NCBI GenBank assembly: GCA_022764465.1
Contig: JALERL010000037.1
Location: 1 to 64,000 of the forward strand
Origin: Lachnospiraceae bacterium
Lineage (GTDB): Bacteria > Bacillota > Clostridia > Lachnospirales > Lachnospiraceae
Direction: 5' to 3'
DNA length: 64,000 bases
The stretch's first letter is position 1. Each line of letters begins with the position of its first letter. Below, in pieces: positions 8,829-17,037 of this stretch. Position numbers and translations under genes: made by a program. A model generated the notes under the pieces. That model saw only the letters and a list, made by a program, of their open reading frames with translations. It did not search any database and was not told where the DNA came from.

Positions 8829-9992
8829 TTACACCTCCACCCCGAACTTATCCATTACATCACTCTTACATTCTAACCGCTGCTCGGTGACCGCGAGCGA
8901 ATTTAATCCCATGCAGGCAATAAACAGTTCACTGATATCCCAGTTCTCCATCGGCTGCCCGGCGAAATAAGCTGCCATCGGCACGTAGGTTCTGCCATCT
9001 ACTTTTGCCTGTGCAATATATGCATACAGGTACACCAGATAACTGCGGTAGTGCCTGACCTCATTGCATAGCTGCTCCTTCAGATAGCATTCCAGTCCAT
9101 CGAAAAACATCTTAGCATAAAAGCATTCAAATGCCTTCCGCTTTAGGGTCCGATATGCTTCCCTGAGGTTCTTCGGTCTGCCCAGAATCAGTCCTTCCTT
9201 GTAGCTTAAGATACGGATAAGCTGCATGCCGATTGTAGAGTGTCCCCGGAACAGAACCTTTTTTACAAGCCTGACAAACGTGTGGATCATCCGGCGGATG
9301 CGATGTCTTTTCCGCTTTGCCGCTGCATTGCCTCCTGTCTGATGCTCCTGCCGCCAGATATGGATATATTCCCGTGAAAGAAAGCTGTAGCTGTGTTTCC
9401 GTAAGAAGTAAGAATGATCTTCCATATCCACGATCAGTTCCAGCCGTCTCGCCAGTGCATCACTGTATGTAAACCTTGCATATGGGCAGATCCGCATGAT
9501 CCGTTCATACATATGGGAAAAGGAATAGAACTTTTCTTTGACCTTGAACATTCCATGAATGCATAGCCAGAACAACGTCCCGATCGCAAGCACTTCCAGA
9601 CCGCCATTGATCCACTTCCCATCCACCAACGGAAGTAGCCGGTAAAGCCTGCTCCGCAGCCAGTTTGTCCGCAAAAAAACTGCCAGCAGAACGCCCGCTA
9701 ATCGGTACTGCAAAAAACTCATATACAGCCAGTCGAGTAATTTATACCGGAACTTCCGTAAAAAGAGGATCCGTTTTTCATCCTTGGTAAAATACTCCTG
9801 ACATAAAAACAGGATCATGCACATTACAGCCAGAATCAGCCGTTTTGAGATCTTCTCATTATAAGTAAGACCAAACGAGCAGATATAGATCAGAATATAC
9901 TTCTGTTTTGTGCTGAATATTTTATAATTTAAAATCGCAATAATAAAAAACAGATAGATAAAAAACAGATTATCTCCAAATAGTCCTTCCAT
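8829..9992 (-). CDS. Membrane protein with divergent GT51 (transglycosylase)-like domain
   Basis: Several N-terminal TM segments; motifs MEDHSYFLRKH, RGHSTIGMQLIRIL, NLREAYRTLKRK, GRTYVPMAAYFAGQPMENWDISELFIACMGL in GT51 order. Confidence 0.6.
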   Translation of the reverse strand: MEGLFGDNLFFIYLFFIIAILNYKIFSTKQKYILIYICSFGLTYNEKISKRLILAVMCMILFLCQEYFTKDEKRILFLRKFRYKLLDWLYMSFLQYRLAGVLLAVFLRTNWLRSRLYRLLPLVDGKWINGGLEVLAIGTLFWLCIHGMFKVKEKFYSFSHMYERIMRICPYARFTYSDALARRLELIVDMEDHSYFLRKHSYSFLSREYIHIWRQEHQTGGNAAAKRKRHRIRRMIHTFVRLVKKVLFRGHSTIGMQLIRILSYKEGLILGRPKNLREAYRTLKRKAFECFYAKMFFDGLECYLKEQLCNEVRHYRSYLVYLYAYIAQAKVDGRTYVPMAAYFAGQPMENWDISELFIACMGLNSLAVTEQRLECKSDVMDKFGVEV

Positions 9993-10090
9993 GTCACTCC
10001 TCTTTTCTGCGCATGCGCCTTGCCGATAACTATCATATCTATTTTTCTATAAATCTGCCTGTTTTTCAATCAACCATTTTCGACCTTTTT

Positions 10091-10243
10091 CAATAGGACA
10101 CAATTTCCTATTGCAAAATCAAGTGTGCGCTTACCGCACACTTTCGCGCCCGAGCGGATGCATCGCATAATCTTCCACTCTGCGAGGTGCGCATCTTAAC
10201 TTTTTGCTGTATAGGAATTCCAACGGAATTTCCTATACAGTAA
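10091..10243. repeat. Dispersed hairpin repeat, copy A
   Basis: AAGTGTGCGCTTACCGCACACTTTCGCGCCCGAGCGGATGCATCGCATAATCTTCCACTCTGCGAGGTGCGCATCTT...CTGTATAGGAATTCCAACGGAATTTCCTATACAG, nearly identical to copy B at 55695. Confidence 0.9.
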
Positions 10244-10245
10244 AA

Positions 10246-10275
10246 AAGCATCAGCCAACCAAATGACTGATGCCC
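10246..10275 (-). terminator. Terminator for HD-domain gene
   Basis: GCATCAG-TCATTTGGTTGG-CTGATGC-TTTTTT on minus strand. Confidence 0.7.
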
Positions 10276-10311
10276 ACAATATCTTCTCATATAATTTTTC
10301 AAAGCTCCATC

Positions 10312-10968
10312 TTATAAAACCTTGCGTCCGTTTACTGTCAGCTTAAACGTTGTTCCTAAGATCTCTGCTGATTTTCTGCAAAGCATCATACGTTCCAGAA
10401 AGATTTCAAAATAATCATACATGGAACAGATACTTTCATCGATCTGAAGATTTAATGCGATCACGGATTTATCCTTTGCAATTTTCAGCTTGGATTCCGT
10501 AACTGCATAATTCACCCGGTCGTGAATATCGAAGGATGACTTTTCCTTCTGACGCACCCTGCTTCTTCGTACATCGGTCTTATCTGCAATGATAAGTGCC
10601 GCAGAGATAACATCCTCCGGACCACCGGTTGATTCATCATGGTTTCCGATCGCAGATACGATCGTTACACGGTCCGCTAAAGGCAGATCTGTCTCTTTTA
10701 ACAGATCATTGGCAAGCAGTGCTCCATATTCCGCATGGTGTGTACGGTTGATCGCATTTCCGATGTCATGCATAAATCCTGCAATTTTCGCAAGCTCGAT
10801 CTCATGCTCCGAATAACCAAAACGCTCTAAGATCTTCCCCGCCTGACGCGCTACCTGCACGCAGTGTGCACTGGAATGATCCTTAAAACCAAGCTGCTTT
10901 AAGTTTGCATCTCCCTTTTTTAAATATGCATTGATTTCTTTATTACTGGTAATATCCTTATACTTCAA
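10312..10968 (-). CDS. HD-domain protein (putative phosphohydrolase)
   Basis: DHSSAHCVQVARQAGKIL...AGFMHDIGNAINRTHHAEYGALLANDLL. Confidence 0.88.
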   Translation of the reverse strand: MKYKDITSNKEINAYLKKGDANLKQLGFKDHSSAHCVQVARQAGKILERFGYSEHEIELAKIAGFMHDIGNAINRTHHAEYGALLANDLLKETDLPLADRVTIVSAIGNHDESTGGPEDVISAALIIADKTDVRRSRVRQKEKSSFDIHDRVNYAVTESKLKIAKDKSVIALNLQIDESICSMYDYFEIFLERMMLCRKSAEILGTTFKLTVNGRKVL

Positions 10969-10997
10969 CTACGTCTGATCCCCTTTTTCCATTCGTA

Positions 10998-11276
10998 TTA
11001 CAACTGTACTCCGTTTTTCTCCCAGTCATGTCCCGTTGTATTCCTCATCAGGAAAATACAGCCGCCTGTGAATCCTGGGAAGAAACCTGCATAGCCGGCA
11101 GTCAGAAGTGCATTCCATAATACTTCTGTTCCGAAGGGCTTTAAGCCAAGACTAATGATCATTCCAAGCAGAAATGCTGCCAGTGACCATATTCCGGTAT
11201 TTAAGATCAGAAAAACTCTCTGTTTTGTTTTCGCCTTTTTACATTTTTCTTCTACAAACTTCCATAAGCCACGCAT
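10998..11276 (-). CDS. Hypothetical membrane protein
   Basis: 92 aa ORF with two hydrophobic segments. Confidence 0.5.
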   Translation of the reverse strand: MRGLWKFVEEKCKKAKTKQRVFLILNTGIWSLAAFLLGMIISLGLKPFGTEVLWNALLTAGYAGFFPGFTGGCIFLMRNTTGHDWEKNGVQL

Positions 11277-11419
11277 ATTCCCGCTTCCTTTCCTGTCCGG
11301 ACGAATGCCCCGGTACAGCCATATGTAATCACATCTTTTCTTTACAATTACATATTACGGTTGCCTGCGCTTACCTGCTATCAAGTTTGTGTAAAAGAAT
11401 GTAAAATCCCTGTAAAACC

Positions 11420-11848
11420 TTAATCTGCTTTCTTTTGTCCCGCCTTAAGCAGATCAAGCAGTCCCTTCGCCTTTATGATCGCAATGCCCTGTGCTTCATC
11501 TCCGAGGACAACAAGGTTATCACCGGGCTTTATATCGAAGATCTTTCTTGCCTTGGCAGGGATCACGATCTGCCCCTTTTCTCCGACCTTCACCATTCCA
11601 AACACATGCTTTCCCTTTGGCGGAACGCCAAGTCCAAGGTTGTCCCTGTCATCCTTGTCATAGTTTACAAAATCATCCATCGTCACACCGAAAATATCCG
11701 CTAAAAGCTTGCAACGCTCAATATCCGGCAGGGATTCTCCCGTCTCATACTTTGACAGGGTCTGTCTGGTTACCCCGATCTTATCGGCTAATTCATCCTG
11801 CGAATAACCATGCATTTTCCGCAGGGCGATCAGATTGTCCTTAAACAT
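11420..11848 (-). CDS. XRE HTH - AbrB/SpoVT-like fusion regulator
   Basis: MFKDNLIALRKMHGYSQDELADKIGVTRQTLSKYE... followed by MVKVGEKGQIVIPAKARKIFDIKPGDNLVVLGDE (swapped-hairpin AbrB). Confidence 0.88.
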   Translation of the reverse strand: MFKDNLIALRKMHGYSQDELADKIGVTRQTLSKYETGESLPDIERCKLLADIFGVTMDDFVNYDKDDRDNLGLGVPPKGKHVFGMVKVGEKGQIVIPAKARKIFDIKPGDNLVVLGDEAQGIAIIKAKGLLDLLKAGQKKAD

Positions 11849-12929
11849 GTTTTTTCTCCTTTTTGATTCCAAGTACACACCACCGGATCACCGGGATCCG
11901 ACTAATCACCTCATTTAAAACAAATGCACCAAGAAAAGCACTGATACCGGTCAGCAGATAGATGCATACCGGTGGCAGCTTTGGTGCATACTGCATCAGA
12001 TAATAAGCCGCCATGGCAAGCGGCAGATAATGGAATATATACAGTCCCCATGACTTTCCTGCCATCCACTGCGTAAACGGATTCGATCGATCTCCATACT
12101 TTTTCATAGTTGCAAGCACTGCAAGAATAGCGATCCAGCAGTATACACAGGCGGGTAGATTATTCAGCACCGGTGCTGCTGCGTAATTTTCTCCAAAATA
12201 GTGGACTGTATAAGCTATGCCAAGTACAACGGCTGCAACATCAAGCACCTGCCACCATCTGCTTAACCGCTCGATCACCTCATCATGGGAGAAAATAAAA
12301 TATCCCACGAAAAAACTAAAACCATAAATACCAAAGCGGTAAACCGTAATGACCGGTGTATTCAGGATCTGTGCACAGCCATACACACAAACGGTCAGAA
12401 GAAGCAAAAACCACACAGGTGTCTTCACGCCCAGTCTCCAGAGACGATCCTTTTCTATTTTTCTTACCAGTAAAAGCAGCATTGAAAAGATCCACAGCAT
12501 CTGGATATACCATAATACTCCGATTCCGGATAACGCCATGATAATATATAGTACCGGTCCCGGCACCGCAGTCATCTGATCAAAGCCCCCTCCGATCTTC
12601 ATATTATAGTAGCCTAAGATCCAGTGGAATACAAAGATTCCGATCGTCGATGGCACAAGCAGCTTTCTCGTCTTATCCCTGACATATGATTTCGTGTCAT
12701 GCCCACTCAGATAATACCTTGCACTCATGCCGGATACCACAAAAAGTAATGCCATAAACCATGGATACACGAGATACTGGAATCCATCCTGTAACTGGTT
12801 CTCATGAAAAGCCCCGATCACGCCAAACGGCTGTACCCCATTAAACATATAGATCACGTGATAGATTACTACGATCACAACCGTGATCCAGCGAATATTA
12901 TCCAGATAGAGTCTTCTTTCGTTTTTCAT
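11841..12929 (-). CDS. Acyltransferase-3-like membrane protein
   Basis: RRLYLDNIRWITVVIVVIYHVIYMFNG...VYPWFMALLFVVSGMSARYYL; multi-TM. Confidence 0.82.
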   Translation of the reverse strand: MKNERRLYLDNIRWITVVIVVIYHVIYMFNGVQPFGVIGAFHENQLQDGFQYLVYPWFMALLFVVSGMSARYYLSGHDTKSYVRDKTRKLLVPSTIGIFVFHWILGYYNMKIGGGFDQMTAVPGPVLYIIMALSGIGVLWYIQMLWIFSMLLLLVRKIEKDRLWRLGVKTPVWFLLLLTVCVYGCAQILNTPVITVYRFGIYGFSFFVGYFIFSHDEVIERLSRWWQVLDVAAVVLGIAYTVHYFGENYAAAPVLNNLPACVYCWIAILAVLATMKKYGDRSNPFTQWMAGKSWGLYIFHYLPLAMAAYYLMQYAPKLPPVCIYLLTGISAFLGAFVLNEVISRIPVIRWCVLGIKKEKKHV

Positions 12930-12973
12930 ACAATTCCCACCTTTGCAATTATTCTTAACATATTATAGCATAA

Positions 12974-13004
12974 AGAAAGCTGGTACACGACCAGCTTTCC
13001 TTAA
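12974..13004 (-). terminator. Hairpin terminator between divergent-context genes
   Basis: GAAAGCTGG-TACACGA-CCAGCTTTC. Confidence 0.45.
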
Positions 13005-13048
13005 CACTTTTTCTCTGTTTCTGTTAAAAATCATTGCTTTTCTGAGTG

Positions 13049-14719
13049 CTAGGATCGACCAGCCTTCATTGCTTTTTTACAATCATACATCAGATTATCC
13101 GCTTCACGGAAAATGTCATCAATCTTTCCCGATTCTCCCTCTGCGACACCGGATGCAACACTATAGACTTTGATATCATTACTGATCTTCATAACATTCT
13201 CACGCATGGTCTTTCTGCATTCTTCAAAGACCGGGCGGCTTACATTTTCTGCAAGTACACAGAATTCATCCCCACCGATCCGGTAACACTTACCAACATC
13301 CCGAAAAGATTCTTCTAATAATTCCGCCGTCTTACAGATGATCTGATCCCCATAGGCATGTCCGAAATTATCATTTGCATGTTTTAAACCATTCATGTCA
13401 GCGACAAGAATGATCACAGGTGTATGCTCCTGCTTCTCGAGTCTTGTCTTTTCCTGTTCATATGCAAAACGGTTGCCCAGATGGGTCATTCCATCGGTAT
13501 AAGCCATTGTCTGCAGGATTTCTTTTTCAAAATCCTCTCTTCTAAGCCTCTTTCCTTCGCGGACAACATCTATTCCGACCTTGAAAATAAACAGACACAG
13601 ACCAAAACGCAGGATATTACCACTGTTTTCCTTATTCACAAATACAAAATATCCAAGCTCCAGAATCGTACTTACGACCAGGATCAGCACTCCGCTATAA
13701 AGCGTCTTCCTCTTCTGCGCTTTTTCAATCTTATGAATGGAAAAGAGTGCTGCAAGCAGACCTAATACCGTCAGGCTCAGATAAACACGGTTCGTCCACT
13801 GTGATTCAAACTGGGAACAGATTCCGGTTGCCGCAAACACAAGCTGAACCAGATTCAATACAATGCCAAGCAGATATAAGACCTTCAGATATATTTTATC
13901 CGAAAACTCCTCATAACTTAACAAAAACCGTACCAGAAGTACCGGCATCAGCCCGTAGGTAAGATAGCTGAGATAGATACCAAGCACCAGATTATTCATA
14001 AACAGTTCTAACACATGACACTCGATGAACATCCATAATCCGGTATCTGCTGCAAAAAGTCCAAGGAACAGCATCTGCCCCGCCTTTTTCCGGTGGATTG
14101 CAAATAATCCATGCACCATATCATAAATACCAATCAGAATCAGGATCAGACTTGGAATCAGCGACCAGACCGCTCTTTCTAAGATCATCGAAATAAAGGA
14201 AGCCTGTGTTCCAAAATACACTCCCGGCAGATAACCGGATACTGCCGCAAGATCATATCCCGGCTGTAATTCAATCGTCAGTGTCTTTCCATCATAATTC
14301 TCACCTAAATGCAGACTCTTCCAGAACGATCCATATCCCATTGGAAATGGCTTTGTAAAAGCTTCTCCGCTGTCGAAGATCAAATCGCCATCCAGATAGA
14401 CTTTCGCACGACTTTGTCTGCTCCGGAACAGAATACTGTCTCCCTTTCCTAAGATCTCCTTATGAAGTACCGTTGTCAGATAGATATTCTCCCTGTCCGG
14501 ATTATCGATCATACCCGGAAGTATTGTCTTTGTCTCCTGATCTCCCCAGCTTACGGTAAAGGTATCTTCCATCTTCTGACACTGATCGATGTGAAAGCCC
14601 TTATAATCAAGTGGTCTGCACAAGCAGGCTGCGATAAACCCGATCAAAAATAAAATCCCAAGCACACCAAATGCCCGGTCTGAATATTTTCTCTTTTTAT
14701 CATCTTTACTTTCCTGCAT
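13049..14719 (-). CDS. GGDEF-domain protein (putative diguanylate cyclase) with 7TM-type sensor region
   Basis: RIGGDEFCVLAE; N-terminal TM, beta-rich extracellular part, about seven TMs; AGGAG upstream of ATG 14719. Confidence 0.85.
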   Translation of the reverse strand: MQESKDDKKRKYSDRAFGVLGILFLIGFIAACLCRPLDYKGFHIDQCQKMEDTFTVSWGDQETKTILPGMIDNPDRENIYLTTVLHKEILGKGDSILFRSRQSRAKVYLDGDLIFDSGEAFTKPFPMGYGSFWKSLHLGENYDGKTLTIELQPGYDLAAVSGYLPGVYFGTQASFISMILERAVWSLIPSLILILIGIYDMVHGLFAIHRKKAGQMLFLGLFAADTGLWMFIECHVLELFMNNLVLGIYLSYLTYGLMPVLLVRFLLSYEEFSDKIYLKVLYLLGIVLNLVQLVFAATGICSQFESQWTNRVYLSLTVLGLLAALFSIHKIEKAQKRKTLYSGVLILVVSTILELGYFVFVNKENSGNILRFGLCLFIFKVGIDVVREGKRLRREDFEKEILQTMAYTDGMTHLGNRFAYEQEKTRLEKQEHTPVIILVADMNGLKHANDNFGHAYGDQIICKTAELLEESFRDVGKCYRIGGDEFCVLAENVSRPVFEECRKTMRENVMKISNDIKVYSVASGVAEGESGKIDDIFREADNLMYDCKKAMKAGRS

Positions 14720-14815
14720 AGGAGTCTCCTTTCCGACTCTCATCTTACCCTTATGTATCTTATTTACGTTTTATATTTTAGCACAATCACTTCCGGGTAC
14801 GCAAGACCACCCTTG

Positions 14816-14840
14816 CAAGTGTCTGCCTGCTTCCTATACA
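14816..14840. repeat. Partial left remnant of hairpin repeat family (copy D)
   Basis: AAGTGTCTGCCTGCTTCCTATACAG resembles copy C (AAAGTGTGCGCTTGATTGCTTGCTTTTCCTATACAG). Confidence 0.45.
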
Positions 14841-15092
14841 GATTCGGGTGTCAAAAGATGTTTTATAAAAATTAAAAGGGCAAAATGCAAAAAAATGTAA
14901 AGCAAACTTTTATTTGCGCTTTTCGCTGCGAGTGAAATCCACTGCTTACGAAAACCACAAGTGAAGCCTCCTCTGAACTTGTATGGTTGTAGTTGGCAGT
15001 TAGTTCACGATGAGCGTTGCAAATGTTTGCGGAACATCTTTTGTGCATTTTGTCAATTACAAAATTTGAAAACATCTTTTGACACCCGAATC
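14841..15092. mobile_element. MITE-like element with 24-bp perfect terminal inverted repeats
   Basis: Left GATTCGGGTGTCAAAAGATGTTTT (14841-14864), right AAAACATCTTTTGACACCCGAATC (15069-15092); TCCTATAC on both flanks; no convincing transposase ORF. Confidence 0.75.
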
Positions 15093-15099
15093 CTATACC

Positions 15100-15145
15100 A
15101 TAAAAAAGCACATGAACCAGTAATCCCGGTCCACATGCTTTTACA
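15100..15145 (-). terminator. Terminator for Na/Pi cotransporter gene
   Basis: AAAGCATGTGGACC...GGTTCATGTGCTTTTTT on minus strand. Confidence 0.65.
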
Positions 15146-15152
15146 TCTCTCT

Positions 15153-16943
15153 TTATTTTTCCTTTTTCTTTGGCTTCCGGTATGCGTTGATATCGTACTT
15201 CTCCTCGTATTCTTCCAGACACCGGATATACTCTTCGTTCTTCATCTCTTTGACACTCTTTAAATACTCATGGGTATCAAAGTCGGCTGCCTCTAACTCG
15301 ATCATTGCAACCGCAACATTCGAACAGTGGGCTGCGATTCGCTCATAGTTCGTAAGCAGATCGTTAAACACGAAGCCCTGCTTCATCTCACATTTGCCGG
15401 CTCTTAACCGGGCGATATGGCGAAGCTTTAATTCATCACAGAGAATACCAATAAGCTCACGCAATGGCTCTACACGTGCTGCTGTACGCAGATCGTCCTC
15501 AATAAAGGCATTGACTGACAGATCAACCACTTCTTTTACGGCTTCTTCCAGTACATTCATCTCGTACTTCGCTTCCTCAGAAAATGTGATCTTCTTCTCG
15601 TTTAATTCCTGTGCAACCTCGGAAATATTGACTGCATGGTCACCCAGACGTTCGAAATCTCCGATCGTATGTAAGAACTTCGATACCTGCTTCGTCTGCG
15701 GCAGCGTCATCTCCCGTCCGGTCAACTGCATCAGATAGGTACCAAGCTTATCCTCGTACTTATCGATCAGATTCTCCTTCTCCTGTACCTTTGCAAATTT
15801 ATCCGCAGAAAAAGAATGTAACAGTCCAAAAGATCTCTGTAAATTCTTTCTTGCCTTTTTTGCCATACCATTCATGGCAAGGTGGCTCTGTGTGATCGCA
15901 AGATCCGGATAAGCCACAAAACGCTCCTCTAACAGATCGAAATCTGCCTGCTCTTCCATATCCTCTTCCGTATCCTTGACCAGCACAAATACCAGCTTCT
16001 CAATAGCATGGATAAATGGAAGCAGTATCAGGATCGTAGCGATTCTAAATACCGAGTTCAATAATGCGATCTTAACCGGACTCATCACCATATCCATAAA
16101 CCGGAAATGTACAAAGGCATTCACCGAATAGAATACGATCGACCAAAACACCATTCCAAATAAATCATTGAGCAGATAGATCAGTGCCGTTCTCTTTCCG
16201 TTCTTATTCGTTCCGATGGAGGAAAGAAGTACCGGACATGCTGCACCGACACCAATACCCATCGTGATCGGCAGTGCCGTAGCAAAAGAAATTGTTCCGG
16301 TTACGGAAAGTGCCTGTAAAATACCAACCGACGCAGATGCGCTCTGTAAAACCGCAGTAAAAAGAATACCTGCGATAATACCTGCAGCCGGATTTTCAAA
16401 CATCGTCAACAGATGTACAAAATGCTGATTATCCTTCAGTGGAGAAACTGCTCCACTCATTGTCTGCATACCGATCATCAGAATCGAAAAACCAAGCATG
16501 ATATCTCCGACATTCCGATAACTTGCTTTCTTGACAAACATTCGGAAAATAATACCGATGATGGCAACAATCGCTGAAATTGTCGCTGTTGAAAGTAACT
16601 GGGCGATTCCACCCTGACCATCAATATAGGACAGACATAAAATCCAACCGGTGATACTGGTTCCGATATTTGCACCCATGATGATACCGATTGCCTGCGC
16701 AACCTTCATCATTCCTGAATTTACAAATCCGACAACCATGACAGATGTCGCTGAAGATGACTGAATGATTGCTGTAACCACTGTACCTAAAAGCACACCC
16801 TTGATCGGAGTATTCGTCAGCTTATACAGAATCAGCTCCAGCTTGTTTCCTGCTGCTTTCTTCAGTCCGTCACCCATCAATGACATTCCGTAAAGGAACA
16901 GGGCAACACCACTAAGCAACGATAAAACCATTGTAATTCCCAT
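15153..16943 (-). CDS. Na/Pi cotransporter family protein with PhoU-like C-terminal region
   Basis: LFLYGMSLMGDGLKKAAGNKLE...TAIIQSSSATSVMVVGFVNSG...TAVLQSASASVGILQAL; PhoU-like helical tail. Confidence 0.92.
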   Translation of the reverse strand: MGITMVLSLLSGVALFLYGMSLMGDGLKKAAGNKLELILYKLTNTPIKGVLLGTVVTAIIQSSSATSVMVVGFVNSGMMKVAQAIGIIMGANIGTSITGWILCLSYIDGQGGIAQLLSTATISAIVAIIGIIFRMFVKKASYRNVGDIMLGFSILMIGMQTMSGAVSPLKDNQHFVHLLTMFENPAAGIIAGILFTAVLQSASASVGILQALSVTGTISFATALPITMGIGVGAACPVLLSSIGTNKNGKRTALIYLLNDLFGMVFWSIVFYSVNAFVHFRFMDMVMSPVKIALLNSVFRIATILILLPFIHAIEKLVFVLVKDTEEDMEEQADFDLLEERFVAYPDLAITQSHLAMNGMAKKARKNLQRSFGLLHSFSADKFAKVQEKENLIDKYEDKLGTYLMQLTGREMTLPQTKQVSKFLHTIGDFERLGDHAVNISEVAQELNEKKITFSEEAKYEMNVLEEAVKEVVDLSVNAFIEDDLRTAARVEPLRELIGILCDELKLRHIARLRAGKCEMKQGFVFNDLLTNYERIAAHCSNVAVAMIELEAADFDTHEYLKSVKEMKNEEYIRCLEEYEEKYDINAYRKPKKKEK

Positions 16944-17037
16944 ATCATTTTTCCTTTTCTTTGTGCAAGACTTTTTTGCAAACTGATTTCATTCTATCAT
17001 AGAACTTTTTATTTGTAAAAACTTTTTTACATGGAAT

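Noticed and set aside
10091-10243. CRISPR array or CRISPR-like repeat
   Set aside because: Single unit with internal hairpins; copies are far apart, with no regular spacer pattern and no cas genes
14872-15222. 116-aa minus-strand ORF over the MITE-like element
   Set aside because: Largely composed of the inverted-repeat element and the downstream terminator, and overlaps the end of the Na/Pi cotransporter gene; not a plausible independent gene
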